A stretch of 64,000 nt of DNA from Tolypeutes matacus (lineage: Eukaryota; Chordata; Mammalia; Cingulata; Chlamyphoridae), in NCBI GenBank assembly GCA_026826555.1, contig JAKSZT010054570.1, positions 2,058,947-2,122,946 on the forward strand, in the 5' to 3' direction. How positions within the stretch are numbered: the stretch's first letter is position 1; each line of letters opens with the position of its first letter. The notes under the pieces are model-generated. The model did no database searches, was not told the DNA's origin, and saw nothing but the letters and a program-made list of their open reading frames with translations. Shown in pieces: positions 11,001-19,590 of this stretch. The position numbers and the translations under genes are program-made.

Positions 11001-11456
11001 TTGGCTGCGCTTCGGCGGGACCCGCCCCCGGTGGGCGCTGCTCGTCCAGCCGCCCGGGCCGCGCTCGACGCCCCCGTCCTCTTCCCACCACCCTCCCCTC
11101 CCCAACACCGAACACAAACAGCCCCCAGCCCCAGGGCCAAGAAGGGAGGGGAGAGAGGCGAAGAGGAAGGCAAGAGCAAGTCTTCCTGACAGGGGACGGA
11201 AGCTGTCAGTCACCCCAGCAGCCACGGCCTTGGCCAATAGGCTGCCTTCTCCTCCGCACCCCCACCCCCACCCCCTACCCCGCGCTAAGCTGGCGGTGGC
11301 GGCCGGCCCCGCTCCTCTTCCCTCACACCCTTTACCCAGCCCGCCGGCCCCGCACTCACTGTTGAGGCCGGCTGGCGGTGGCAGAGGCTGGTCGCCTTCC
11401 TCGCAGTTGTTGTTGTTGTGCAGGGGCGGCGGCTGTTCAACTAAATGAGACGACAT
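3658..11456 (-). CDS. BNIP3L: BNIP3L/NIX mitophagy receptor, 5' part of gene (exons 1-2)
   Basis: Coding join on the minus strand: 11456-11360, then 3841-3658; the gene continues left of the window. Together they encode about 93 residues that I recognise as the N-terminus of BNIP3L/NIX, an outer-mitochondrial-membrane receptor that recruits LC3/GABARAP proteins during mitophagy and belongs to the BNIP3 family. The start is [11 protein letters not shown] at 11456-11454 (ATG). The LC3-interacting core WVEL is encoded at the start of exon 2, preceded by the two regulatory serines. The Ser/Asn/Gly-rich linker follows. The BH3-like and transmembrane segments belong to later exons not present here. 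Both splice junctions seen are GT/AG. Intron 1 is 7.5 kb (3842-11359). Relative to the human protein as I recall it, the Asn run is four instead of five. Not a retrocopy, since intron and promoter are intact. Confidence 0.96.
4361..4426. other. Two adjacent perfect hairpins sharing a loop sequence
   Basis: Hairpin 1 has 10-bp perfect arms (4361-4370 TCCTAGATGA, 4380-4389 TCATCTAGGA) around loop CTCACAAAA. Hairpin 2 has 10-bp perfect arms (4397-4406 AGAAATTGAC, 4417-4426 GTCAATTTCT) around loop TCACAAAAAT. Both loops contain TCACAAAA. They lie in BNIP3L intron 1 about 0.5 kb upstream of exon 2. Function unknown. Confidence 0.75.
4427..5129. other. BNIP3L intron 1 sequence, nothing recognised
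   Basis: No exon, no clear interspersed repeat; contains an A-run near 4500-4512. Confidence 0.5.
5130..5345 (+). repeat. MIR element
   Basis: Shows the MIR order: TTTCCTCCTTTGTAAAACAG, CTACCTCACAGGG, GGATTAAAT and AGTGCCTAGTAAATAGG, in the sense orientation. Confidence 0.85.
5693..5745 (+). repeat. Purine-rich simple repeat with long G run
   Basis: A/G-only tract of GAAA-type units followed by an uninterrupted run of G and then GAGAGA. Length is likely polymorphic. Confidence 0.85.
6162..6255 (+). repeat. Short-form tRNA-derived SINE
   Basis: GGGGAACGGGTGTAGCTCAG head, B box GGTTCAATCCC, A/T-rich tail. An AATAAAATTTA-like duplication is seen on both sides. Confidence 0.88.
6345..6585 (+). 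repeat. MIR element
   Basis: Nearly complete MIR: GCACAGTGGTTAAGAGCACA head, then AAGTTACTTAACCTCT, TTTCCTCATCTGTAAAATAG and CTACCTCATGGGATTG in order. Confidence 0.92.
6595..6885 (-). mobile_element. Ancient L1 (L1M-type) 3' end fragment
   Basis: Reads in reverse as the 3' UTR of old L1s: TTTAGAGCAGCTTTAGGTTT, then AGTCCATAGTTTACATTAGG, GGGTTTTGACAAATGCATAA and GTATCATACAGAATAGTTTC. The poly-T at 6597-6612 marks its 3' end. Confidence 0.85.
7819..7945 (+). repeat. Short-form tRNA-derived SINE with AAAT tail
   Basis: GGGGGTCGGATGTGGCTCAA head, GGTTCGATCCC B box, tail of AAAT repeats. Exact 13-bp target duplication TAGACTAAGAACA at 7806-7818 and 7946-7958. Confidence 0.94.
7973..8009 (+). 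repeat. (AAAT)n microsatellite
   Basis: About nine AAAT units just downstream of a SINE tail; not part of that insertion because it lies beyond the target duplication. Confidence 0.9.
8301..8400 (+). repeat. tRNA-derived SINE, first of a three-copy array
   Basis: GGGCAGTGGATGTGGCTTAA head and GGTTCTGTTCCC B box, A-rich tail. An AACTAAATGG duplication occurs left of this copy and again right of the third copy (about 8644), so the array behaves as one nested unit. Confidence 0.85.
8417..8515 (+). repeat. tRNA-derived SINE, second of array
   Basis: GGGAGCTAGTGTAGCTCAGT head and GATTCAATCCC B box. ATAAAACCA flanks it on both sides (about 8408 and 8520), consistent with insertion into the A-rich tail of its neighbour. 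Confidence 0.85.
8533..8640 (+). repeat. tRNA-derived SINE, third of array
   Basis: GGGAAGCCAATGTGGCTCAG head and GGTTCAATCCC B box, with an A-rich AACAAAAC tail. Confidence 0.85.
8650..9660. other. BNIP3L intron 1 sequence, little recognised
   Basis: No exon found. A faint MIR-like piece (GAACTTGGGCAAGACACTTT) occurs near 9637-9656. Confidence 0.5.
9666..9867. mobile_element. hAT-type nonautonomous DNA element
   Basis: Terminal inverted repeats are visible: CAGGGGTTCTTAA at the left and TTAAGAACCTCTG at the right. The flanking octamers CTCTAGGG and CTCTAGAC match at 6 of 8 positions, as expected for an old 8-bp hAT target duplication. No transposase is encoded. Confidence 0.75.
9880..10779. 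other. BNIP3L intron 1 near promoter, no repeat recognised
   Basis: Unique-looking AT-rich sequence with short A runs and TTTTG repeats at about 10467-10484. Nothing coding seen. Confidence 0.5.
11360..11456 (-). CDS. BNIP3L: BNIP3L exon 1, coding part
   Basis: 97 bp: ATG at 11456-11454 with A at -3, encoding [20 protein letters not shown] and then a proline-rich PLPPPAGLN, ending with the first base of Ser33. Donor GTGAGTGCGG follows at 11359 and below. The open frame continues upstream to about 11519 without a stop, but this ATG gives the recognised N-terminus and the upstream part resembles the 5' UTR. Confidence 0.96.
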
Positions 11457-11546
11457 CGTCGGGCGCCGGTGAGAGCCGCGGCCGCAGCAGGACCGTCGCT
11501 GGTTCTCCGGCAGCAGCACAACAAGCCGAGTCCCCCGCCCCCTTTT
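11457..11546 (-). promoter_or_regulatory. BNIP3L: BNIP3L 5' UTR / core promoter with GC box
   Basis: Holds a GC box (minus-strand GGGGGCGGGGGA, 11531-11542) followed by CTCGGCTTGTTGTGCTGCTG, which resembles the known 5' leader of the gene. The exact start site cannot be read from sequence. Confidence 0.6.
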
Positions 11547-11560
11547 CTGCGCGTGCGCAG
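11547..11560. promoter_or_regulatory. Palindromic NRF1 site
   Basis: CTGCGCGTGCGCAG fits the NRF1 consensus (two GCGCA half sites). NRF1 controls nuclear genes for mitochondrial functions, which fits a mitophagy receptor; occupancy is inferred. Confidence 0.7.
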
Positions 11561-11574
11561 ACCCTCCCCTGCTC

Positions 11575-11582
11575 TGACGTCA
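11575..11582. promoter_or_regulatory. Full CRE palindrome
   Basis: TGACGTCA, the consensus CREB/ATF site, 15 bp upstream of the E-box and about 120 bp upstream of the BNIP3L ATG. Confidence 0.7.
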
Positions 11583-11596
11583 GGGCCCGACCAGAC

Positions 11597-11602
11597 CACG
11601 TG
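11597..11602. promoter_or_regulatory. CACGTG E-box / possible HRE or CLEAR-like site
   Basis: CACGTG within CCACGTGATG; the minus strand reads CATCACGTGG. It fits the HIF core (ACGTG) and partly the TFEB/MiT E-box. BNIP3L is a known hypoxia-induced gene, so this is the best HRE candidate here. A second ACGTG lies at 11658-11662. Confidence 0.55.
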
Positions 11603-11700
11603 ATGACAACACAGCAAGCGACGGGGCGGGCCAGGGGCGTTCCCGTGCGAGCCGCAGACGTGGGGACGCTGGAGTCTCAGCGCGCGCGCCGGGAGTGAAT

Positions 11701-12190
11701 TCTTGCACGTTCTTCGTACTGACCGGCTGGAATGAGTTATGCAGCTAGCACTAGGATAGAGGATGGGGAGAAGTGGGTAATGAGGAAGTGTAAGGTGCTA
11801 ATGTGTTAGCACCCCGATCTCCCGCACCTCCAGGATCAAAATTGTTTTATCCAATCCGTGAGCATGTATTTTTTAATATCTGTTACGGACCCCCTTTTCT
11901 GTAATACGTTTCGTGTTGACACAAAGGAAGCAAAAAAAAACTCGATGACTCCCGTCATATCCTAAAATAAAGCCATTGAAACGTTAACTCCCCGAACAGG
12001 GAACAATATAAGGCAGCCCGGGGTTTTTGTAGGGTTTTTGTAGTTGTCATTGAATAACTTTTTAAATTTTAATTACAAGTGTAATACGATCATTGTAATC
12101 AATGGGAATTTTTCAAGAAAACCTGGAGGAGAAAATAATCACCCCAATCGCATCACCTAATTTATCTCTGCAATCTATCTCATTTCATGG
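11701..12190. other. Upstream flank of BNIP3L, nothing recognised
   Basis: AT-rich unique-looking sequence immediately upstream of the CpG island. Confidence 0.45.
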
Positions 12191-12199
12191 GAAACTGTG

Positions 12200-12710
12200 T
12201 CTCCTACACGTGGGTGACTGATTCCTAAATACTCCACCTTCTTCGTATTTCCATGTCTTCATCCAGTTTCTCTGCTCTGATTTATGCATGGCATACATTC
12301 TCTCCCAGTCTGTCTCTTATTTTTTATCTTTGTTTCACTCTGCAAAAGTTTAAACTCTTCATATAATCAAATCCATTAGTCTTGTATGGTTTAGGAAGAC
12401 CTTCACTTTAGGATTATGAATCTATTCCCCTATACATTTTTCTAACCCTTTATAGGTTAATTTTTACATTTGGACTCTTAATCCATTTGAAATTTAATTT
12501 TATATTTTGTAAATTATTTAACTTCATTTTTCCCAATTGAGTAGCCAATTCACCAAACAATATTTATACATTTTTAAGCTATCCTTTCCACACTGACTTG
12601 AAATTGCACCTTTACCACGATCTAAATTCCAACAATAACCTGAGTCTTTTTCAAGGCCCTCTACAATAACTCTATTAGATAATTATTAGAGAAAGTTTGT
12701 CATTTGTCTT
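12200..12710 (-). mobile_element. Ancient L1 ORF2 3' fragment
   Basis: In reverse this resembles decayed L1M ORF2 C-terminal sequence: TTTAGGAAGACCTTCACTTT, CTCTTAATCCATTTGAAATT, and CCAATTCACCAAACAATATT in the family order. No intact frame. Confidence 0.7.
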
Positions 12711-12919
12711 TTTAAAAATTTTCATAACTATTTTAATTATTCCTCAGATGAGTTAGAAATTGATTTGTCCAAGAGTGACCATGTATGTAATTATTAAAGG
12801 TAGAATGATGGGTAAATTAAACTATTCTTCCAAGTTTTAAATATACTTGAAAATTTCTATGCTGAAGATATTTAAAAGTCTACTTAAGTCCAATTGCAGT
12901 TATTTTAAGATTTTGATCA

Positions 12920-13265
12920 GAATGTATGGGGCACATCTCACTCTGCAGCATGCCATGGTCCATGCCTCAGACCATGTACTTTTCTCGTTTTCTTGTTTCT
13001 TAATAAACACTTTACTCCCTCACCTACCCTATGGTGTATCCTTAAATTATTTTATGTGACATAAGCCAAGAACCTACAAGCCCAGAACCCAGAACCAATC
13101 AGTAACATTATTTGGCAAGCCGAGACAGGAAGCAAGTAATGCTCCCCAACACCTGATGAAGACTGGGACTCCTAAATCAGATTTGTAGTTCTCCTGTTAA
13201 AAATTGGATAACAGTGAAAGAATCAACATCTTATTAGTCATGAAGGGATTTCATCCATTCCAATC
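12920..13265 (+). mobile_element. ERV1-type remnant: LTR 3' part plus short leader
   Basis: An R/U5-like segment with polyadenylation signal (AATAAA near 13000, before CACTTTACTCCC) is followed by leader-like sequence (GGCAAGCCGAGACAGGAAGC). The same R-region landmarks (CATGCCTCAGACCATGTA) recur in the second LTR at 13270-13900, so this is a collapsed provirus. No gag, pol or env frame remains. Confidence 0.6.
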
Positions 13266-13269
13266 AGGG

Positions 13270-13900
13270 TATGGGACCCATCTTCCCTCAACTGCAATAG
13301 AATAGCCAGACGGTATTCTATTCCCCTAACCAGCGGGAAGTAGCTGCAGAAAAATTACCATCACCCTGCAGCATCCCTTTAAGAATAAGGATGAAAATTT
13401 TCTGAGGGTAGAGTTGAAGCATTTTAGCATAGTGAAAGGGGGAAGGCAGCTGAGGCCCAGCAGACAACATGGCTGACAGATAACATGGCTGTGAGACCCC
13501 ACCCAGAAACCTGAGAGGAAGGCTGGCAGAAAGATCCCATGAGATTCTGGCAATGAGAATCTCATTTGGAGATTCACTTGGAGCAAGAATCCCATTCCAG
13601 TTCAAGGGAAAGCCCCAGATACCCTCAAAAGGCCTCACCGTTGGCCCCTGAGAACTGACAGGTTGGACAACCAATCAGAACAGCAAACAGCTTGATCCCT
13701 CCCCCAACATAATGAAGTGGGAGGAAGAAAGACTTTAAATAGGCCTGATCTGGGCCTTTTTAAAGTCTTACTCTGCAGCACACCCACAGGCCATGCCTCA
13801 GACCATGTATTTCTCTCCTCTTCTTGTTTTTTTTTTTTTTTATTGTGGGTAAAAATCAAAATTTTCTTGTTTCTTAATAAACTCTTTACTCCCTTGCAGG
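13270..13900 (+). mobile_element. ERV1-type LTR with CCAAT and TATA-like boxes
   Basis: U3-like segment with AACCAATCAGAA at about 13668, a TATA-like TTTAAATAGG at about 13735, the shared R segment at about 13790-13812, and AATAAA at about 13876. It points away from BNIP3L and starts less than 2 kb upstream of its promoter. A 34-bp insertion interrupts it near the polyadenylation signal. Family name not assigned. Confidence 0.6.
13830..13863 (-). mobile_element. 34-bp micro-retroinsertion (unknown source)
   Basis: Poly-T, then ATTGTGGGTAAAAATCAAAA, flanked by TTCTTGTTT at 13821-13829 and 13864-13872. The companion LTR lacks it. In reverse it ends CCCACAATAAA plus poly-A, the same 3' end as the insertion at 51529-51595. 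Confidence 0.75.
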
Positions 13901-13924
13901 AGGGAGGGAGGGATGGAGGGAGGA

Positions 13925-14383
13925 AGATGTATGGATCCCAGAAAAGATTGAGTTAATCCACTTCTGTGGGTGTGAACCTATTGTAGGTGGGACCCTATGA
14001 TTAGATTACTTAAGTAAGATGTGACTCAGGGTGGGTCTTAATCCTCTTACTGTAGTCCTTTATAAATGGGATGAATATGGAGATAGACAGAGAGAGAAAG
14101 CTACAAGAGCAGAGCAAAAGCCAAGAGAGCAAGAAGCTGAAATCTACAGACCCCAGGAGAGAGGAAGCCAGAAGCTGAAGTAAGGAAACCAGGAAGAAAA
14201 GGCAGAGATCAGCAGGCACTGCCATGTGCCAGTCTTCCTGGAGAAAGCATTGTCTGATGAGGCCTTGATTTTAACACTTTCATGGCCTCAGAACTGTAAG
14301 CTTGCAATCTAATAAATCCCCATAGTAAAAGCCAACTCATTTCTGGTATATTGCTTTTGGCAGCTTTTAGCAAACTAAAACCG
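13925..14383 (-). mobile_element. MaLR-like solo LTR
   Basis: In reverse: TTTTAGTTTGCTAAAAGCTG, GGGATTTATTAGATTGCAAG, TTACAGTTCTGAGGCCATGA, then a C/T-rich body and a GGTTCACACCCACAGAAGTG end. This is the plan of mammalian ERVL-MaLR LTRs. Exact ends are blurred; no internal genes. Confidence 0.7.
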
Positions 14384-14855
14384 GTCTGTTGAGGTCTTCT
14401 ATTTCTTCTAGAGTCAGTGTAGGTTGTTTCTAGGAATTTGTCCAATTCACCTAAGTTGTCTATTTTGTTGGTATACAGTTGTTCATAGAATCCTCTTATG
14501 GCCCTTTTTATTTTTGTGGGGTCAGTAGTAATGTGCCTACTCATATTTCTGATTTTATTTGCATATTCTCTCTTTCTTGTCATCAGCTAAGAGTTTATCA
14601 ATTGATCTGATTTTCAAAGAACCAAATTTTGGTTTTGTTAATTCCTTATTTTTTTTTAATTCTCAATTCATTTATATCTGCTCTAATATTTGTTATTTCT
14701 TTCCTTCTGCTGGCTTTGGGGCTAGTTTGCTGTTCTTTTTTCTAGTTTCTCCAGGTGTGCAGTTAGGTCATTGATTTTAGCTCTTCTTATTTTAATGTAG
14801 GCGTTTAGGGTTATAAATTTCCTTCTGAACACTGCCTTGCTTCTTTCAGGTGCTA

Positions 14856-15132
14856 AAATGTAAATGCATAATTTGTATACAAATATTATTTGTATACAAA
14901 TATAATTTGTAACAAGTACAAAAAGTGTGTATACTAGTGAAGATAAGTCAGTATCAAATCAAACACGATTGTTACAGTTTTAGGATGTTAAATTTTAACT
15001 CCATGGTAACCACAAAGAAAATACATGAAAAATATATTCACAAAGAAATGAGAAGGGACTCAAAATGGTACAGAAAAAAAAAAATCAAATAAAATGAAAA
15101 GGAGGCATTAACAGAAGAAAAAAAAAGAGTCT
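14856..15132. other. AT-rich insert within L1 with two ATTTGTATACAAAT palindromes
   Basis: Non-L1 segment between two L1 pieces. The 14-bp palindrome occurs at 14871-14884 and 14888-14901. Source not recognised. Confidence 0.5.
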
Positions 15133-15922
15133 GTTGTTTAACCTCCATAAATTTGTGAATTTTCCAGTTCTTCACCTCTTATTGATTTCCAGCTTCATTC
15201 CATTATGGTCAAAGAAAGTACTTTGTGTTATTTCAATCTTTTAAAATTTATTGAGATTTGTTTTGTGACCCAACCTGTGGTCTATCCTAAAGAATGATCC
15301 ATGAGCACTTGAGAAGAATGCATACCCTGCTGTTTTGCCGTGCAATGTTCTGTATATGTCTTTTAAATGTTCTGTATATGTCTAGTAAATTTATCATATT
15401 ATTCAAATTCTCTGTTTCCTTATTGATCCTCTGTCTAGATGTTCTGTCTATTGAGGAGAGTGCTGTTTTGAAGTCGCAAACTATTATTGTAGAGACATCT
15501 ATTTCTCCCTTCAGTTTTGCCAGTGTTTGCCTCATGTATTTTGGTGCACCCTGGTTAGGTGCATAATATTTATAATTGTTATTTCTTCCTGGTGGATTGC
15601 CCCTTTTAATAATATGTAGTGTCCTTCTTTATCTCTTATAACAGTTTTGCAATTAAGGTCTATTTTGTCTGATACTAGTATATAACTACCCCAGCTCTTT
15701 TTTGGTAACTGTTTGCATGAAATATCTTTTTCCAGCTTTTCACTTTCAACCTATTTATGTCCTTGGGTATAAGGTACATCTCTTGTAGACAACATATAGA
15801 TGGATCATACTTTAATCTATTCTGCCAATCTGTGTCTTTTGACTGGGGAGTTTAATCCATTAACATTCAAAGTCATTATTGTGAAGGCTGTACTTACTTC
15901 AACCATTTTATCCTTTGGGTTT

Positions 15923-16107
15923 TTTTTTTTTTTTTTAAAGATTTTATTTATTTATTCATTTATCCCCCCCTTGCTGCTTGTGCTCGCTGGGTCAGCTAAC
16001 CATGCTGTGCGGGCGGGCTTGCCTTCACCAGGAGGCCCCGGGAACTGAACCCGGGGCCTCCCATATGGTAAACGGGAGCCCTACTGATTGAGCCACAGCC
16101 GCTTCCC
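15923..16107 (-). repeat. Long-form tRNA-derived SINE in L1
   Basis: Poly-T left, head ending GCCGCTTCCC right. ATCCTTTGGGTTT target duplication about 15910 and 16109. Confidence 0.93.
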
Positions 16108-16578
16108 AATCCTTTGGGTTTTATATGTCATATCTTATTTTTTCTCTTATCCTTTTAGTTAACTTCACAAACCTCTCTTCTGATTTTTCCCTTCAGTATT
16201 TCTTGGAGGGCAAGTCTTTTGTTAACGAACTCTCTCAGTTTCTAGCTGTGAATATTTTAATCTCGTCCTCATTTTTAAAGGACAGTTTTTCTGGATAAAT
16301 AATTCTTTTTTAAAAACAATTTATTGAAGTATATCATTCATACATGAACATACATAAACAATAAGTGTTCAGTAAACATTGTGAACTTACAAAACAAGCA
16401 CGCATAACATCATACAGGGCTCCCATACATCACCCCACCACAAATACTTTGCATTGTTGTGAAACATTTGTTAACAAATTATGAAAGAGCATCATCAAAG
16501 TATTACTACTAACTATAGTCTGTATCTTACTCCCCTATATTTTTTGTTTCTAAGGACTTATTTATTTATTTATTTATT

Positions 16579-17206
16579 TTGGTCAGCCAAAGGGGTGCTG
16601 ATGCAAAATACCAGAAATCGGTTGGTTTTTATAAAGGGTATTTATTTGGGGTAGAAGTCCACAGTTACCAGGCCATGAAGCATAAATTTCTTCTCTCACC
16701 AAAGTCCATTGCCACGTGTTGGAGCAAGACAACTGCCAATGTTTGCTTAGGGTTCAGGCTTCTTGGGTTCCTCTCTTCCCAGGGCTGTGTTTCTCTCCCT
16801 GCTCAGCTCCTCTGTTTCCTCCACAAGGTCAGCTTAAACTATGAGGCTCTTGAGGCTTTGCCTCTGTCGACAAGGCCAGCTGTAGACTCTCAGGCAAATG
16901 GCTCATGTCTTTTCCCGGGGCCTTCTCTTCTTCCTCACAACCAAGCTCTCTTACTTCCTGGGGCTCCAGCTCAAGACTCCAACATTAGAACTTCAACTCA
17001 AAAACTACCCCAACATTGTCCTTTGCAATGTCTTTTATCTTTGAGACCCTACCCACCAAGGGGTGGGGCTCAATACCTTAATGATGCGGCCTAATCAAAT
17101 CCCTAATCATAACTTAATCATGCCCAGATGAACGGATCAGTTTACAAGCATAATCCAATATCTAGTTTTGGAATTCATAACTACATCAAACTGCCAAACT
17201 GCTACA
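16579..17206 (+). mobile_element. MaLR-like solo LTR
   Basis: GGTCAGCCAAAGGGGTGCTG near the left end, GGGTATTTATTTGGGGTAGA, TTCTCACCAAAGTCCATTGC, and right end CTGCTACA. It matches the complete copy at 59216-59743 throughout, although this one is about 100 bp longer. The left terminal TG is degraded. Confidence 0.82.
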
Positions 17207-17606
17207 CCCCCCACCTCCCAGTTTTGCTGTTTTTGTGTCCATTTGCTGGGCAACTCTCTGTGTCTGTTTCCTGCCCTCTCTTCTCATCCTTCTCCTCCCA
17301 TCTTCACTGGGATTCCATCCTCAGAAACTCCGATGTGGGAGAGAGGCGTCCTACAGCCTGCGCCACCTTTGTTCTGGGTTTTTTGGCACGTCTTATCTCG
17401 GGTTTCCCTTGTGTCACTCCTGTTACATCATCATCTTGCTGTGTGACTCGTGGGGCCTAATGGCGCACCCACGTGCAGGGCCTGCAGTGTACCCGCTCAT
17501 GGGGCCTGGGCGGCTCACCCACTCGCGGAGCCTGGCAGCGCACCCATACATGGGACCCGATGGGGCACCCACTCGCTGGGCCCGGCGGCACACCCATGCA
17601 TGGGGC
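17207..17606 (-). repeat. Composite SINE with 5' minisatellite
   Basis: Reverse sense: minisatellite, then GTCACACAGCAAGATGATGA, a tRNA-like stretch (GGTGGCGCAGGCTGTAGGAC), and a GGCAGGAAACAGACACAGAG tail. The same modules in the same order occur at 60006-60290. Confidence 0.75.
17450..17606 (+). repeat. Six-unit minisatellite, units 23-26 bp
   Basis: Units of the form GGGCC(T/C)GG(C)GGC(G/T)CACCC(A/G)(C/T)...CAT recur six times, GC-rich. The homologous SINE at 60.0 kb has about two such units, so the array has expanded or contracted between copies. Confidence 0.85.
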
Positions 17607-19189
17607 GGATAAAGAATTCTTGGCTGGCAGTTTTTCTCTTTCAGTACCTTAAATATATCATACCACTGCCTTCTTGCCTCCATAGTTTCTGATGAGAAAT
17701 CAACATTTAATCTTATTGCTATTCCCTTGTATATGAGAAATCATTTTTCTCTTGCTGCTTTCAGTATTCTCTCTTTATCATGGGTCTTTGACATTCTGAT
17801 TATTATATGTCTTGGAGTAGATCTCTTAGGATTTTTTATGTTTGGAGTACATTGTGTTTCTTGGGCATGTATATTTATGTCTTTCATAAGAGTTGGAAAA
17901 TTTTTTGGCCATTATTTCCTCAATATTCCTTCTGCCCCTGTTTTAGTTTGCCACCATAGGGCTGCTGATGCAAAGTACCAGAAACAGGTTGGCTTTTATA
18001 ATGGGAAATTTATTAGGGATAAAAGCTTACAGTTTTGAGGCTGTGAAATGTCCAAATCAAGGCATCAGCAGAGATGCTTTCTCACCAAAGTCAACTCTTG
18101 GTGATTTTGGGATCCTACCATGTGGTGAAAATGGCTACCAATCCCTGCTGAGGTCCGTTCCTTCCCCTCCAGCATCTCCCATCTCCAGGAGCTCACTGTA
18201 GGCAACCAGGCATAGGGTTTGGCTCTTTCTGGACCTCCTCTCTGGTCTTGACTGCTCTGCTTTCTTCCCAAGTTCAGCTGTGGGCTGTCAGGCATAGGGT
18301 TTATCTCTTCAACCTTGAAGTTCTCTGTGGGCCCAGCTGGGTGGCCAGGTACTTGATCCATTTTGAGTTAATTTTTGTATAAGGTGTGAGATAGGGGTCC
18401 TGTTTCTTTTCTTTTGGATATGACTATCCAGTTCTCCCAGCAACATTTGTTGAATAGACTGTTCTGGCCCAGCTTGGTGGCCTTGATAACCTTACCAAAA
18501 ATCACCTGACTGTAGATGTGAGGGTCTATTTCTGAATTCTCAATTTGGTTCCATTGGTCAATGTGTCTCTCTTGATGCCTGTTCCATGCTGTTTTTACCA
18601 CTGTAGCTAAGTAATATGCTTTAAAGTCAGGAAGAGAGAGTCCTCCAACTTTGTTCTTCTTTTTAAAGATATTTTTGGCTATTTGGAGTTCCTCACCTTT
18701 CCAAATAAATTTGATAACTGGCTTTTCCATTTCTGAGAAAGATTTTTGGGATTTTTATTGTGATTGTGTTGAAGCTGTAAATCAGTTTTGGGTAGAATTG
18801 ATGTCTTATTGCTATTTAGTCTTCCAATCCATAAACATGGAATATCCTCTCATTTATTTAAGTCTTCTTCAGTTTCTTTTAGCAATGTTTTGTAGTTTTC
18901 TGAATACAGGTCCTTTAAGTCCTTGGTTAAGTTTATTCTTAAATGTTTGATTATTTTAGTTGCTATTATAAATAGATTTTTTTCTGACTTCCTCCTCAGA
19001 TTGTTCATCAGTAGTGTATAGAAATGCTACTGATTTTTGCATATTAATCTTGTATCTTGCCACTTTGTTGAACTCATCTATTAGTTCTAGTAGCTATGTT
19101 GTGGATTTTTGGGTGCTTTTTGAGATATAGGATCATATCATCAGCGAATAGCAAAAGTTTTACTTCTTCCTTTCTTATTTGGGTGCCCT

Positions 19190-19194
19190 TTCTT

Positions 19195-19244
<50 letters not shown>

Positions 19245-19250
19245 TTTTCC
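19190..19250 (+). repeat. (TC)n/(TTTC)n microsatellite
   Basis: CT repeats pass into nine or so TTTC units, inside the inverted L1 segment. Confidence 0.9.
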
Positions 19251-19259
19251 AGCAGTTAT

Positions 19260-19590
19260 ATTGTTCTTTTTTAAAATTATTTTTTAAAAGATACTTAGGT
19301 ACATAAATGTTACACAAAAGATATAGGGATTCCCATATGCCTCACTCCCCACACCTCCCACACCCTCCCACATGAACATCCTTCATTAGAGTTGCACATT
19401 CATTGCAATTGATAAACGCATACAGGGTCTTTGCCATTAAGCATGGACCATAGTTCACATTGTAGTCTACACTCTCTCTCACAGAGTTCTGCCCGTTGTA
19501 TGATGATATCTATATCTGTTGTTGCAAGGTCACTCAGTACGATTCCCAAGTCCCAAAAAAGCCCCCGTATTACAATTGTTTCATTTATTT
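19260..19590 (-). mobile_element. L1-type 3' end fragment nested in L1
   Basis: Not collinear with ORF2; contains GGGATTCCCATATGCCTCAC, CCCTCCCACATGAACATCCT and AGTTCACATTGTAGTCTACA, resembling xenarthran L1 3' ends in reverse. Confidence 0.55.

Larger units (their letters stand above)
10780..11700 (-). promoter_or_regulatory. BNIP3L: CpG island with BNIP3L promoter and exon 1
   Basis: Abrupt change from AT-rich to very GC- and CpG-rich sequence spanning the start of intron 1, exon 1 and the proximal promoter. It explains the long overlapping open frames on both strands, which are base-composition artefacts. There is no TATA box at a suitable distance, as is usual for a housekeeping-like CpG promoter. 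Confidence 0.93.
16307..17606 (-). mobile_element. Chimeric retroinsertion: composite SINE joined to L1 3' end
   Basis: A single target duplication GGATAAA(T/G)AATTCT at 16293-16306 and 17607-17620 encloses the whole unit; the host L1 ORF1 sequence is contiguous across it. In the minus-strand sense it consists of a minisatellite/tRNA-like composite SINE (17606 down to about 17207), its AAAT tail (16561-16578), and then about 250 bp of L1 3' UTR (16560 to 16312) that matches the L1 end at 22264-22470. A MaLR-like LTR later split the A-rich tail region. No L1 flank exists on the right of the SINE, so simple nesting does not explain the order; template switching does. Confidence 0.65.

Noticed and set aside
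10708..11448. Plus-strand open frames of 246, 200 and 126 residues
   Set aside because: Proline/arginine/serine-rich products of GC-rich DNA, overlapping each other in different frames, with no known domain.
10701..11519. Open frame of 272 residues on the minus strand covering BNIP3L exon 1
   Set aside because: Only the first 32 codons after the ATG at 11456 are real coding sequence; the rest reads through the GT donor into GC-rich intron. The length is due to CpG-island composition.
17450..17606. CRISPR-like repeat array
   Set aside because: Units are contiguous tandem repeats without unique spacers, in a mammalian retroelement.
16579..17612. Several 90-171 residue frames
   Set aside because: They fall in a solo LTR and in the minisatellite SINE, which explain them fully.
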